Shown: positions 11,230-22,698, numbered from the stretch's first letter. The stretch is 64,000 nucleotides of DNA from Meghimatium bilineatum (GCA_034231615.1 CM067298.1:56944883-57008882), one strand, 5' to 3'. Translations and numbers: made by a program. The notes: generated by a model not told the origin, from the letters alone.

Positions 11230-12660
11230 TATAAATTTATGATGAGGGCTCAAGGTCTGTTACTTGTTACTTGGAATCTTATTTGTCCAGCATACAGGTT
11301 CTGGCGTTGACAGTTTAATATCGCAATTATTTACTATTATTTGTTAGGTTTTCATTTGTTTTAAATAGTTCGAAACAGCTATCACGCAAAGTGGGTTATA
11401 CAAATACTACATTGATTCTCTGTGTCGGACTCACGATTGGCAGCGGGCATGATGTCTCAGCATAGATGTAAGCGAATTTCGTGATAATGGATATTCGTGA
11501 TAAACTTTTTCAAGCTACTGTATTTTCGATTATGAATATTGTGGGAAGCGGTAGAGTAGTGCTCCCAAGAACATATGTGCAAGTAGGAGGTGAGACTGCT
11601 ACGGTTTGTGCTCTCGACAAAATGTTCAAAGTGTTGCTTCTTCTTTTTGTTTCATGACCATCTACAAAACGCAAAAGGTCATACATGCAGGTCAGAGGTT
11701 ACTTCTTCAATGCAATACATTAGTACAAAAAGCTAAGTCTTCTGAGCTAGGCAGACAACTCTGAAGAAACACCTCCCACTGTACAAACGCGATAAACATG
11801 TCATACTTGTAGCTCGTAATTCCTAGTCATGGAAACATGCAATGACAGGAACATCAGATGAGCAGGATGTGTTGTCATATACGTTAGCGAAACTTTCATT
11901 AATTTCAGCAGCCTGAGCTTTGAATCTGCCATATGGACATGAGGAGTCTACTTGACAACCCATACACAAAAAGCATGTCAATCTACTGATGTTGAAATGT
12001 GTTTGTTATTGAGCGAAAGTGCCACACAGCAGGACACACAGACATATGTCAGATTATTGATATGCAATGTTCATTTCTAACAACGTCTTTGCGTTGTTGC
12101 TGCTACCTGCAGCTGGGTAACAATTGAACGGATGTTTTAGCAGCTGCAAAAGACGGGTGCCACTGGAGATAAACTTAATGATTTGATATGACCAATGTTA
12201 TGAATGCATATGAATAAAAATCAGTATTAACGAAAAATGACGTATAACTGTATCCGAGTTAAAGAGATTTTGAAGACTACATTAACTACCAACTTCTACG
12301 TTTTCTGTATCTTCATCAAAAATTTTTTTTCACATCTTCTTGCACTGCATACGAAGTATTCATTTCCATACTGAAATTTATTGCCAGTTCAGCTCTGCGC
12401 TCTCAGTGGCGACGATCCTACCTCTCACGCTGACTAAATAACTCTCAAACATTCTAACATGACATAGATTGGATGTGATAATAGTTTTGGAAAAAAATAA
12501 TAATTACTGATATAATACTTACTAAATATTATATCCTAACTTTGTTGACATTCAGGAGTCGCCTGTCTGTACTTGAACATTATTCATAATGTTAATAGTA
12601 CTTGATGCTAATGTGTTAATCCAATATTTCTATTTCCTTGTTATCTATTCTTAATAGTAG
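11230..12660. other. 1.4-kb gap without recognisable gene
   Basis: The base composition is slightly less AT-rich around 11400-12180, but all frames are closed within short distances. I see no shared repeat with the rest of the window. It could hold a very old element. Confidence 0.45.
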
Positions 12661-12664
12661 GACT

Positions 12665-12955
12665 ATAATCTATCAATCAATAAACCCATAACCCTACAGG
12701 GTCGTAGGGGTACCACATTGGAAGCTTCAGCACACAGAGTCCTCCAGCGAATTCTATCCTCAGCGATGCGGATGAGTGTGGAAATATCTAGCCCTGTCCA
12801 TTCCTTGATGTTGTCTGTCCATGTCTTTATTTTCCCTCCTCTGCTTCTTCCACCCTCGACAGTTCCCTGCAGTATTGTTTTTGACAAGGAATCGTGCCTG
12901 CATACATGCCCGAACCATGCTAGTTTTCGTCGTTTCACTAACTATAATCTATATT
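12665..12955 (-). mobile_element. LINE beta 3' end (minus strand)
   Basis: The 91-codon minus ORF contains 'RRKLAWFGHVCRHDSLSKTI' then 'LQGTVEGGRSRGG', and ends 'VVPLRPCRVMGL'. This is the hallmark C-terminus of family beta. A short ATTGATTG tail stands at 12668-12680. It is the best-preserved beta terminus in the window. Confidence 0.88.
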
Positions 12956-12984
12956 CATTTTTGATCGCCTATACCAGTAACTCT

Positions 12985-13250
12985 GAATGTCAGACATACG
13001 CTTGGGAAAAGGGGGGGGGGTCATGGAGAAGAGAAGTACTTCAAATGGGGGAAGCACAACCTGCCCAGGGGATTACAGGAAAATAACTATGTAAATGAAA
13101 AACACAATTTATAGCGTTTAAACTTTACATCCCATGTTGGTGAGCACAGAAATTGAATTAACTTTCTTAGGTACAAAGAGTGACACGGAATAAAACATAT
13201 TGCATAAGAAGGACATGGACCAAAACAGGTTGAGAACCACGGGCTATAAA
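12985..13250 (-). mobile_element. hAT-type non-autonomous relic
   Basis: The right end reads 'aggttgagaaccacggg' (about 13227-13243), the complement of the CAGTGGTTCTCAACC-type hAT terminus. The interior 'gggggaagcacaacctgccc' is compatible with decayed hAT MITEs. The left end is not clear. Confidence 0.4.
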
Positions 13251-13544
13251 CTTTTTTGCAGGAAAAACCAATGAGATGAAAAAGCGGTGAATGAATTACC
13301 ATTCTTTTTTAACATCATTCCTAGTTTATAAAAGTGCCATGTTTTATTTTCCAAAGTGGTGGAAAAATTTGAATCCATCTCCACCCACATTAGTCCCCCT
13401 TATCTGCGGCTTTATTGTATCTACCTACCTCTAACTAGGCTGTAGCTGTTTATGTTTTAGTTGTATATTTTTTGTCTTTTGCCGCATTGAATCCATTTAG
13501 TCATATTTGCTATGAAGTCAGAAGTATTTTAGAATATATATCTT

Positions 13545-13860
13545 TAAATGGCGTGGTAGCCTAGTTGATAGTGAGCTTGCTTACTATCAAAAGGGTACAA
13601 CTTGCGAGGTTGGAAACTACGCTCGGACAAAATCATGGTTCTGATTTTCTTCCTGACACGACCGATTCTACAGTCTGTAAATGGGTATTGACGAATGAGT
13701 TGGGAAGGTAAACACAGCGAGGAAAGGGAACAACCCACCCACATAATAGTTGCTGCGACTATTGGTACACGAAACGTTATCCTCATCCCCACTTCAGGTT
13801 GCTGCCATGGGACATACCTTTACTTTTAATTACTTGCAGGCGTTGATGGGATTGGGTGTC
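13545..13860 (+). mobile_element. tRNA-headed SINE-C copy
   Basis: It opens with 'ggcgtggtagcctagttgat' (A-box-like), followed by a degenerate B box 'gaggttggaaact' near 13608. A core 'ctgtaaatgggtattgacga' (about 13672-13692) is shared with 15000-15215 and 57720-57880. These three copies define the family. The 3' boundary is uncertain. Confidence 0.6.
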
Positions 13861-14784
13861 AGCATTTAACAAGATGTAACATACCTTATACATATACACA
13901 CAGACCATTCCCGTCTACAATAGGGGACCTCTACACAAAATTAATTAGGCCTTCATTCATTCGTTTTATTATTGTTGTGATTTCCGTTGGTCGATATTTA
14001 TGTACTTGGAGTCGCATGTAAAATATATCCAAGACGACAATAGCCAATGAGATGCTACAACAGAATTGTACGTATACCATGGACAGCTAAAATGAGAAAT
14101 CAAAAAGTGCTAAGATCAATAAGCGTCGAAGAGGACTTGCTCCTTGACAACTTTTAAAAAAAAGAAATTTGTATGTTGTTGTTTTTTTGTGGTCATATAA
14201 AGAGACATAACAGCATGGAAAGATTATTATCTGAAGGAGAGCTAACGGCAACAGGGGAAGAGGGCGCCAAGGACTACATTGGTGCAGTGATATTTCAGAT
14301 TTCTTAAACATGTATCTAACTGCGAACGATCAAATCGCCCAGAATAGCCGAGTGGTCAGAGAATCCATAAGGACATAAGAAAGACCACGTTCTGGAAAGA
14401 ATATGTCACATGATGATGAAAGTTGAAAGATGTTTATATAAATCTGAATCAATATGTTTTTGTGCTTTTAGTAAAATAAAAAATGTTTTATAGGATAGGT
14501 GGGTTAAAATCTGTTTGGCATAAGTAAGTTTAGGGGGTGGGTTACCTGAATTCTTGGCTCTTGTTAAAATGGGGATAAAAATTGCTAAAATCACACAGCT
14601 ACAGAATTCCTCCCTTCAACTCCTTAACGGGCGGTATTTGACAGTTTTGATAAATGGGTATATCTTGGTTTGGTTATATTCTTCTTTTAAAGTAAAATCT
14701 GGCAATTATAGCAGATTCTCATCCCGTTGTAAAAACGTGTGGTTCATCCATTTTATTCAGATTAATCATAATAATACTAATACG
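13861..14784. other. Mostly unassigned; short repeat and SINE-head-like piece
   Basis: 13975-14030 ('ccgttggtcgatatttatgt') resembles 21698-21745, so it is an unnamed dispersed repeat. 14343-14362 ('cagaatagccgagtggtcag') looks like a tRNA-Leu/Ser-type A box, but no B box follows. Nothing else is supported. Confidence 0.4.
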
Positions 14785-14809
14785 TTTTGAGAACCACTGG
14801 TTCTCAAAA
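14785..14809. repeat. 25-nt perfect palindrome made of two hAT-like ends
   Basis: Twelve-base arms 'ttttgagaacca' and 'tggttctcaaaa' flank a single C at 14797. Each half matches the CAGTGGTTCTCAAA-type hAT terminus, placed head to head. Confidence 0.8.
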
Positions 14810-14999
14810 GTACACGAATGGTCTCTTTGGATGTCTGCACAAATACATCTACAGTCATGATGTAATTTTGTGAATGTCAAACATAATCCTGCTTTATGTC
14901 CGCACTCAATATATGTGTATGTTGTTGTAATTGGATAGTGTACACAGTGTTACAACTATGAATATAATGTTGCAAGCGCACATTTCCTGTCACACAATA

Positions 15000-15215
15000 T
15001 TTTATTACTTTTTAAATGTTGTGTTTACCTTAGCTAACTAATTCGTCCGGTACTCATTTAGATCTGAGTCGACTATAGAAGCGGTTGTGCCAAGCGAGAA
15101 ATCACGGTCTGGATTAGTGTGGGTCAGAACACGGTTTCGAACCTGGCACGCTGTAATTCGCTAATAGTAAGCAATCTCACTATCAGCTAGACTTTGCGCC
15201 ATTTAAAAGTATATA
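15000..15215 (-). mobile_element. tRNA-headed SINE-C copy, minus strand
   Basis: The reverse complement begins 'ggcgcaaagtctagctgata' (A box), has 'caggttcgaaaccgtg' (B box) and then the core 'taaatgagtaccggacga' shared with the copies at 13545 and 57720. The internal pol III promoter is the best preserved among the SINE heads in this window. Confidence 0.72.
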
Positions 15216-15554
15216 TGCTAAATAATTTCTTCTGATTTCACAACCACTATGACTGCATACATTGAATACAGTCAAAGATAAAAAATATAACTAAAACAGA
15301 AACAACATATGTATGCTTTAAAATACGTTTGAAACATTACAAGCAAACTGCTAAGATAATTGACATATTCATATTCTGCTTTCTTCAATCTTTTAAAATA
15401 CTATAAAGTCGCTGTAAACTAACGTCGCACAGATCCGCATTAAATAATAATAATACACATGACGTAGTGTCACTACCCATGCCAATTTCCGTACATTGAC
15501 TTGTATATACTTTACGTAAGTACGTATGTATGTGTGCGTGTGTCCGCGGGTATG

Positions 15555-15557
15555 TTC

Positions 15558-15614
<57 letters not shown>
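15555..15614. repeat. (TA)n microsatellite, left part
   Basis: About 55 bases of TA precede the mariner. A shorter TA tract continues at 16950-16965, so the element landed inside one microsatellite. Confidence 0.95.
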
Positions 15615-15615
<1 letters not shown>

Positions 15616-16949
15616 GAGGGGGAGTCAATAAGTAAGTCACAAATTGATGTTGGATGGCAGGAAAATGCAGTAGGTGGTTTCTAAAGCTGTTTATAGTTGA
15701 TATCATCATAGAACTTTATGTTTATGTTCGCTTGATGGCGCTAGCTGTACCTTGCGCATGCGCAGCACAAAAAACAAAATGGCTACTGTACTTACAGAGT
15801 GTACAATCAATGAACAACGTGCTGTTGTGCGTTTTTTATGGGCAAAAGGACTGCCTGCAAAAGACATTCATAAAGAAATGCTTCCTATTTATGCTGACAA
15901 TTGTTTGTCCCGTAAAGCGGTGCACAGCTGGGTAAAAAATTTTTCTCAAGGATGCTCTAAAATTGTTGACGAAATCCGATCTGGTCGTGCTGTTGAAATT
16001 GCAACAGACGCATCTGTGCAGCGGGTTGAGGAGATGATTCGAGGTGACAGACGAGTAACGATAGACGCTGTAGCAGCTGCAATAGGGTGCTCACATGGTT
16101 CAGCATACAGCATCATGCATGACCGATTGAAATTTAAGAAAGTGTGTTCAAGGTGGGTGCCCAGACAATTGACGGACGAACACAAAATGAACCGATTAGG
16201 CTTGTCATTGGAGCATCTCTGTCAATACGCAAATGAAGGAGAAGACATGATGAACAGGATTATTACTGTTGACGAATCATGGGTGCATCACTACCAGCCT
16301 GAATCAAAGCGTGCTTCAATGCAATGGAAACATCCTTCTTCGCCTTGTGTCCAAAAATTCAAGGTTACACCATCAGCAGGGAAGGTTATGCTGACAGTGT
16401 TCTGGGATTGTCAAGGAGTGCTTTTAACCAATTTCAAAAAGAAAGGTGACAATGTGAATTCTGAATCATACTGTGAAGTTCTATCAGTGCTTCGGGATGC
16501 AATTCGAAGAAAACGTCCAGGGCTGCTGACTAGAGGAGTGCTACTCCTTCATGACAATGCTAGACCACATACGGCTCGATTAACTCAGGAGAAAATAAAA
16601 AATCTTGGTTGGAAAATTCTGGAACATCCTCCTTACAGCCCCGATTTAGCCCCTAGTGATTTTCACCTTTTTGGTCCACTAAAAACCCACCTTGGCGGGA
16701 AGCATTTCGCGACTGACGCAGAAGTTGAATGTGAAGTGAAAATGTGGCTTAAAAAGCAGAGCACGCAGTTCTACGCAGCAGGTTTGGGAGGACTCATAAA
16801 ACGATGGGATAAATGCATCAATGTTGGTGGAAATTATGTTGAGAAGTAAAGGGATAATGTATGTGTAAAAATAAACAGTTTTCAGGTTTTTATCGTCTTC
16901 AGTTTTTTTCTAAAGAGCCATTTGTGACTTACTTATTGACTCCCCCTCG
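15615..16949 (+). mobile_element. Intact-looking mariner element (1,335 bp)
   Basis: The 30-bp terminal inverted repeats are perfect: 15615-15644 starts 'cgagggggagtcaataagta' and is the exact complement of 16920-16949. TA dinucleotides flank both ends, matching mariner target choice. One uninterrupted transposase gene lies between, with short UTRs of about 164 and 100 bp. Length and layout are typical of autonomous mariners. The perfect TIRs and open frame suggest a recent insertion. Confidence 0.96.
15779..16849 (+). CDS. Mariner transposase, DD34D, 356 aa
   Basis: This enzyme would cut and paste the element at TA sites in the nucleus. I chose the ATG at 15779 ('MATVLTECTINEQRAVVRFL') because the nine residues from the earlier in-frame ATG (15752) have no mariner counterpart. 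Residues about 10-60 form the first helix-turn-helix and about 75-120 the second, joined by 'RSGRAVEIAT' where mariners often have a GRP-like linker. 'WVPRQL' (residue 126 on) is the mariner WVPHEL motif. Catalytic acids are D165 ('TVDESW'), D259 ('LLHDNARPH') and D294 ('YSPDLAPSDFHLF'). The last two are separated by 34 residues, the classic DD34D spacing. No stops or frameshifts interrupt it, and its length matches the usual 340-360 aa. Regulation is unknown. The subfamily is not assigned. Confidence 0.96.
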   Translation: MATVLTECTINEQRAVVRFLWAKGLPAKDIHKEMLPIYADNCLSRKAVHSWVKNFSQGCSKIVDEIRSGRAVEIATDASVQRVEEMIRGDRRVTIDAVAAAIGCSHGSAYSIMHDRLKFKKVCSRWVPRQLTDEHKMNRLGLSLEHLCQYANEGEDMMNRIITVDESWVHHYQPESKRASMQWKHPSSPCVQKFKVTPSAGKVMLTVFWDCQGVLLTNFKKKGDNVNSESYCEVLSVLRDAIRRKRPGLLTRGVLLLHDNARPHTARLTQEKIKNLGWKILEHPPYSPDLAPSDFHLFGPLKTHLGGKHFATDAEVECEVKMWLKKQSTQFYAAGLGGLIKRWDKCINVGGNYVEK

Positions 16950-17121
16950 TATATATATATATAAAGAGATATTTATATATTTATACGTTTTACGCCACAT
17001 TTATTGTTCCCCTGGTGGATGTATATACTAAAAAGGTATTAAAAAGGGAATTCCTTCAAAATAAATAAAACAATTTTTTCAATTGAGATTAAGTTATGTG
17101 CAAATCAGACACCAGCAAATG

Positions 17122-17276
17122 TGTTCATCCCTTTCCCGACCTGTTCAAGATCATCCCTTGCCAGAACTGTCTAAGATCATTCCTTGCCCGAACTATCCAA
17201 GATTATCCTTTGCCCTAACTGTCCCAGATGATTCCTTGCCCGAACTATCCAAGATCATTCTTTGACCAAACTGTCT
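17122..17276 (+). repeat. 26-bp tandem array, about six units
   Basis: Units of the form 'aagatcattccttgcccgaa' + 'ctatcc' follow each other every 26 bases from 17147, with a degenerate first unit at 17122. Copies differ by 3-6 bases. Confidence 0.85.
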
Positions 17277-18580
17277 CGGAACCTTTCGGGACACGATAGG
17301 ATATACCACCCGCTTACTAACTCATAGACACGGACATACATCTAACTGAATTCCATTTGAGTTTCTAATAAATGATCATCGTCCTTTATGACGGTTGATG
17401 GAAAATCATAGCAGAAAACTGAAACAGGTTTCTTGATGGTGATATAACGACATGGATAAGTAAAAGTATTACCAATGATAAACTGTGGAATAACAAACGG
17501 ATATTAACATTTACCACATTAAAGATGTTACGCGTCACCTGCAGTACTAGCTTAATGTACTCGAAAGGCGTCCGGGGTCACCCACTCTCTAATACTTGAA
17601 AATCACATATTTAGTAAACAGATTTGACTAATCCTAGCTGGCTATTTGATGTGACTTTCTTTTCCAAAACGTTGATGAACTAGAGGACATCTTTAGCGTT
17701 GATTGTAGGGAAATATATACATCTGTTCACGCCGGCAAGCCGGCGCGGAGCCGTGAAAGTTAATCGGGTTTTATAGACTTTTGTTTTATCGTATTTTCAG
17801 TAAACCATTATGCATTTTGATGTGGATGATTTCATTTTGAAAGGTAAGTTGGTTTTAACAATAGAATATAGTGTTGATCACGCTGATTTCGTGATGTAGA
17901 TGCCGAATACTGACTGTGTTGGAGCGATCAAATATGACTACGTCTAGCTTTAGAGAACGATTTACGGCAAATCTATAAGCTTCATTCATTTTCACCAGTG
18001 ATATTATGATGATTTCACAGTGAAACAACATAAATACTTCTTGAGTTAGGTTTATTTTACGGGGCAAAATTTAAAAACCAAAAATAATTAATTTTTTTAT
18101 ATGTTTTTTTCGTTTTACCTGTTATAATTTCTTTATTTTTTTGTGTGAAAAAGAGGTCTATACCACTTTCTAATATATCTGGTATCACACACATACGTAC
18201 AAAATTACACCAATATATGCAGTATTCAATTCATTATTTATAAGTACAAATATTATTTAATTATCTCTAACAACAAAAAGGTTATCGCATTTTTAAAACA
18301 TTCACAAACAATAACACAAATCTCAAAACCGATTTTTTTTTTTGAACAAAAGAATCTTCAGTGGTAGGGGGAACATTTGTGATTTGTAAACACAGCTTGC
18401 TAAAGGATAAAAGCACAAAGAAAAGTCGATCATTCTAATGTTTTGATGTTAGAGTTGTATAAATGAGCAATATAATAACGTGTGCAGTTTACTAAAGCAG
18501 ACAGTTTAAACAACGACAGAAGGTGACCCATATTTCAGGATGTAGTCTCTATCTTGAATTTTGATAGTATATTATAATGT
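17277..18580. other. 1.3-kb gap; one GC-rich hairpin
   Basis: There is no gene or shared repeat. At 17727-17756 'gccggcaagccggc', flanked by 'ttcac' and 'gtgaa', forms a small nested hairpin in otherwise AT-rich DNA. It might be an element terminus, but nothing else supports that. Confidence 0.4.
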
Positions 18581-18584
18581 TATA

Positions 18585-18860
18585 CAGCGACGTAGATGAA
18601 AATACATGAGACACGTTCTTGGACCACATGAAAACAGACTGAACCAAAAAGCCCGTATGTGGACACTTAAGGAGAAAAGAAAAAGAGCAAGACCTAAATT
18701 TACCATCAAAATACGATACTTAAAGGAGAAATAATAGATTGCAAGTTCATACAATAACTAAAAATATAGGCAGCGGACTGCAACACACGGGGAATCAAAA
18801 CCTCTGCGCTATGTGCCGCCTGTGACACGACAGGAACAAATTAACTAACTAATGGTATAT
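18585..18860 (+). mobile_element. LINE epsilon 3' end
   Basis: One frame reads 'MRHVLGPHENRLNQKARMWT' then 'LKEKRKRARPKFTI', and ends near 'KPLRYVPPVTRQEQ'. This corresponds to the 'GHVLRM.ENRLPKKAL.WTP.GKRKRGRPK' C-terminus of animal LINEs. The tail is ACTAACTAA (18841-18853). It is decayed. Confidence 0.7.
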
Positions 18861-19339
18861 TACAGAGTTCCTTGTCAGCTACCATGTGAATAGAGTTTAC
18901 GATTTCTCGTTCCTGGTAGTTTGTAAAACGAATTATCGCAGTCAACCTAGCCAACAGAAAATTGGTATCAGGGCTCATGTTCTGATAAGCACGAGAAATT
19001 ACCCATTGTTTAGGGGAGCCTGCTTAATATTTCACTATTCAGACAGTTTCTGGTTAACCATTAATGTCTCTGATTTCCACCATTTTGGCATTTGAATACT
19101 TTTACATAAATAACTCGCAAGATCGACGCTATTTCATGACTCAACAATTACATTTACTTTTGTCTTGAAATCGTCAAATCCATCAAATATGAATCCTTCA
19201 AACGCGTGTTAGAAACACTTTACTCGACAAATACTTGACAGTCTGAACCAAATATTCATCAATATTTCTGGTTTGAAACATGCTCGTTGTTCGTCTGAAT
19301 ACCGTAAAATAGTGTCAATTTTAAATCAGCTCTAACCAG

Positions 19340-19775
19340 TTTGTGTTAGAGCCACTGTAGCCAAGATAGGGTTCACTGTGCTCATTCCCCGCCATCAATT
19401 GACTACTGGTTATGCCGAACTTCTCTATTGCTCCAATCATGCAACCAAATGTTCAAGTCAAAAGGATTTTCATGCCCTGAGTCACTGTGAATCTATGATG
19501 GGCCTCAGCCCTAAGAAAAAACTTTGCTGTCAGTTTCCTCCGACCCAGTGCTGCGTAGTAAATCTCTGGCTCCCTACCAACCACATAGGGTGAATACATA
19601 TATATATATATTTTCCAAATTGCAGCAAACATTGTATAGATGACGTGCCATGAAGCTTCTATAAGAAGATAACTTCAATATAACGGCATTCCATCTACTA
19701 AGAATGTTCTGTTGCATGGGTGGTTTGTCTAGTGGGACATTGGTGAGACCCTCTTACGCGACCGCATGCGTATGG
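19340..19775. mobile_element. Composite repeat, E+D parts
   Basis: Part E (19340-19605) includes 'gtagccaagatagggttcac' and 'gcaaccaaatgttcaagtca'. Part D (19630-19775) includes 'tgtatagatgacgtgccatg'. The same two parts in the same order and spacing are at 52696-53155. Part D, joined to a tRNA-like head, is at 30341-30690. See the composite-element finding. Confidence 0.7.
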
Positions 19776-19805
19776 GAGGAGTGGAAGAAATGGATATTTT
19801 ACGTT

Positions 19806-19808
19806 TAT

Positions 19809-19869
<61 letters not shown>

Positions 19870-19952
19870 ATATCTATCTATCTATCTATCTATCTGTCTG
19901 TCTGTCTAATATATTTAATCTATATATCTAATCTAATCTATCTATCTATCTA
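19806..19952. repeat. (CTAT)n microsatellite with TCTG variants
   Basis: Tetranucleotide CTAT repeats fill 19808-19890, pass through a CTGT variant block and end in TCTAA/CTAT repeats. The ORF across it is spurious. Confidence 0.95.
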
Positions 19953-19957
19953 TACGC

Positions 19958-20145
19958 TGTAGCCCTTGTTTGCCTTGCGGTGTCGGGGGTGGAAGAGTTC
20001 TCTGGAGATGTCCTTCTTGTGTGATGTTTTTAAGCGTGTTCTTGTTGCTTCTTTGATTTCTGTGATCCATCTTTTACACGATCTGCCTCTGGCTATATAG
20101 CCATTATGTCTATCTGTCATGGCCATTTGTGGCATGCTATCTGTT
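19958..20145 (-). mobile_element. LINE theta 3' end (minus strand)
   Basis: The minus ORF ends 'RWITEIKEATRTRLKTSHK' and 'KDISRELFHPRHRKANKGYS'. A longer copy with the same terminus lies at 44450-44860. The CTAT microsatellite to the left may have grown from its tail. Confidence 0.65.
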
Positions 20146-20178
20146 GGTAATATGTAGGCGTGTGAGAACCACGTGAAT

Positions 20179-20410
20179 GGTAACAGTGTGTTAGAGAGAG
20201 AGAGAGAGGGATATACTAGTGGTAGCCGTGTGTTAGAGAGATAAAGAAGCTGGAATTGGTAACAGTGTGTTAGAGAGAGAGAGAGAGATAGCTGTGGTTG
20301 GTAACAGTGTGTTAGAGAGAGAGAGAGAGATAGCTGTGGTTGGTAACTGTGTGTTAGAGAATGAGAGAAAGCTGTGAGTAGTAATTGTGGGTTAGAGATA
20401 GGGAGGAATA
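20179..20410. repeat. Tandem array, about 40-42 bp, six units
   Basis: Units start 'ggtaacagtgtgttagagag' at 20179, 20221, 20258, 20300, 20342 and about 20381. The period varies because each unit contains a variable (GA)n run. Confidence 0.85.
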
Positions 20411-20584
20411 AAGAATATTAGATAATAATAATCCACTCATTAGAAATGTATTGAGATTTTTGTCAAATAAGTATATATTTTCTGCTTCGTTCACAATTTT
20501 ATGCTGGTCAGCAGGAGTTAATCCACAAAGTGTAGACCACTGTGTCGCGGTTTAATGCGTTGCTGCAAAATCTGTGACTGTTGA

Positions 20585-20695
20585 GCTGCTAAATTCTTCC
20601 TTAGTGTGGCTTCTTAGTAATTTTTTCCTACAGGGTAGGACAGTCAACTTCATCCCGAAACCTTCATAGTCGCCTCTTAGGACTTGAATAGAAGA
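20585..20695 (-). mobile_element. SINE-B fragment, minus strand
   Basis: 'ggacagtcaacttcatcccg' and 'agtcgcctcttaggac' match the middle of SINE-B ('..gtcgtaagaggcgacta..ggatggagttggctgtcc') on the opposite strand. Both ends are lost. Confidence 0.7.
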
Positions 20696-20727
20696 GGCTA
20701 ATTTATAATTCTAAATACAATTAAAGC

Positions 20728-20770
20728 AGAGAAACAAGTCGACGTTTTAGCAACAGTGTCTTCACTAACA
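20728..20770 (-). repeat. Possible Penelope-like 3' motif, minus strand
   Basis: The reverse complement reads 'gaagacactgttgctaaaac' followed by 'gtcgacttgtttctc', similar to the 3' region of Penelope-like elements and to 5944 in this window. No coding domain is present. Confidence 0.35.
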
Positions 20771-22415
20771 AGCACAAACATGCACAAATACTGATGAATT
20801 ATGGTATAGAGATATTAAAGTATGCAAAGTTTTGGATCTTGTTTCTGACACTAAATATCCTGTTTTTCGTTTCTTCAGTCTAATCGGGAAAAATTGAAAC
20901 CACTGTTACATATTAAAGAGTTGGAATGTGTGGAAACCATACTCCGTAAACCAAATTGATAAATAAGAAAACAAAATCCGGTGAGTTTGAACGAGGGGGG
21001 GGGGAGAGAGAGAGAGAGATCGAGTTCGAATTTCATATGATTTTTCTCAGTTACTTTGTGTGGCCAAGAATTATAGTTTTACAGGATTATCGACCTATTG
21101 TTATTTTTCAAACTAAATACACAGTCAAATGTTTAAACCTCTCCATGTACCTCGTAGATTCCAGGTAAACAGTGACAGATATCTGTTGCCAAACTAGACT
21201 ACTTTCAAGAGAATATTTTTTGGCCAGGATTCCGTTCTTAATTTCTTGGATAGGAACGAACTATAATGCCGGTATTCCATGATTTATCTGTTATTTTTAT
21301 GAATCATAATGATGCTGCCAACTTGATACAGTCTCCAGTCACAATATTGAAAAGATAGTTATCTTCTTCTTCCCTATCATGATTAAGAATATACATGCTA
21401 TGACTCATTATTTGTGTATTACAGGTAAGGAAATCTCAATGGCATAGTTGTTAAGTCATGTGTTCAAGAGGTCTAATTTCCATCTCCAGTTAGAAGGTCT
21501 TATTCAAAAGTGCATTTTATTTTTATTAACCCTGAAGTTTATTACTTGAAGTTATGAAGTCACATGATATAGGTGGTATTCTCAACAGACGACGAGCAGC
21601 TTCCTTGAGAAATATTGACATGACCATCTGCCGTATAGAAGACCTAATTGCAGAAAGTAAACAAGACTTTATTCGTTACTATTTTGCTCATTATCTTGAT
21701 ATCCGTTGGTCACTATTTATATACTTTAAGTCGCACGCCGAAAATAGTCACGGCAGACCAATAAAACCACTTGATCAAATAAATAATCATAAATAATCAA
21801 AATACCGGAACAAAACAGCCTTCTAGGTCATGAGCGCACAGGTCTGTAGTACACCGCCGACTGTCTCTGATATTGAGTATATATCGGGATACCTGTATAC
21901 AATAAATTCAATCCTCTTCACCTTTATTATTTTAACCAAACATTGAAATTAATGAAGTGAATAGTAATATCCTAAAAATTAGTATATCCAGAGATGCTGA
22001 GTTGAACAGATGGTTCATTATGGAATGATGTGTCCACATTGTTTACAAAACAAACATATATTATTTAACGAAACGAACTTTCGCTAAAGGCGCATACACC
22101 GCAGCATCCATTGCTTTGAGGAGCGCAACCCCCTTCCCCCTTCCCTGGGAAGAATGATAGTAAAACGTTGGAATGTGCGGCCACATCATTCCGTAATGAA
22201 CCACAAAGATAAATAACAAAACTGGATACTGGCGTAACATCGATATTTTTTGTTTATGGCATTGAAACATGCCAATTCAATTTACAGTCTCCGCCCATGT
22301 CATTCAATGAAATGATATATCCCATTTCCCTCACTTTAATTTGAAACACAAAATACAATAAAAACTGCGTCAGGATTATCTGATATCAGGCAACCATTTC
22401 TTGTTCTTAGCTTAG
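20771..22415. other. 1.6-kb gap; short shared repeat at 21698-21745
   Basis: A G/GA-rich microsatellite stands at 20994-21022. 21698-21745 resembles 13975-14030 (unnamed dispersed repeat). No gene is supported. Confidence 0.4.
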
Positions 22416-22698
22416 AACGGTTGTTCTCAACGTTGGTCACATCCCCGTCCCTCCAATAGACCATACATATTTCTAGACTTGTTGGGTGAGGGGATCACGT
22501 ATAATACGTTGAAATTAATGAGTGGAGATACTGACTTCTCTAAGGGAACCTCAGAAAGCTAAATATTGAACCATGCTTATTGAGGTTTATAGTATCATGA
22601 CTTGAAGAAATAAACTACTGGTATAGGCTCCAGGAGAATTGTGGAAAACAAAGTTACCATATAGGGTGTCAGGTGGAAAAAGAAGGTTAAGAACCTCT
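22416..22698. mobile_element. hAT-type MITE, degenerate
   Basis: The left end 'cggttgttctcaacgttggt' and right end 'aaggttaagaacctc' are imperfect inverted copies of the hAT terminus CAGTGGTTCTCAACC. The interior is non-coding. The 8-bp flanks are similar but not identical, so the TSD is uncertain. Confidence 0.5.

Noticed and set aside
15063-15215. Possible tRNA gene
   Set aside because: A and B boxes are present, but no acceptor stem pairing or cloverleaf can be drawn, and related copies share a non-tRNA body; it is a SINE head.
15946-16185. Minus-strand 79-codon ORF inside the mariner
   Set aside because: Shadow of the transposase frame.
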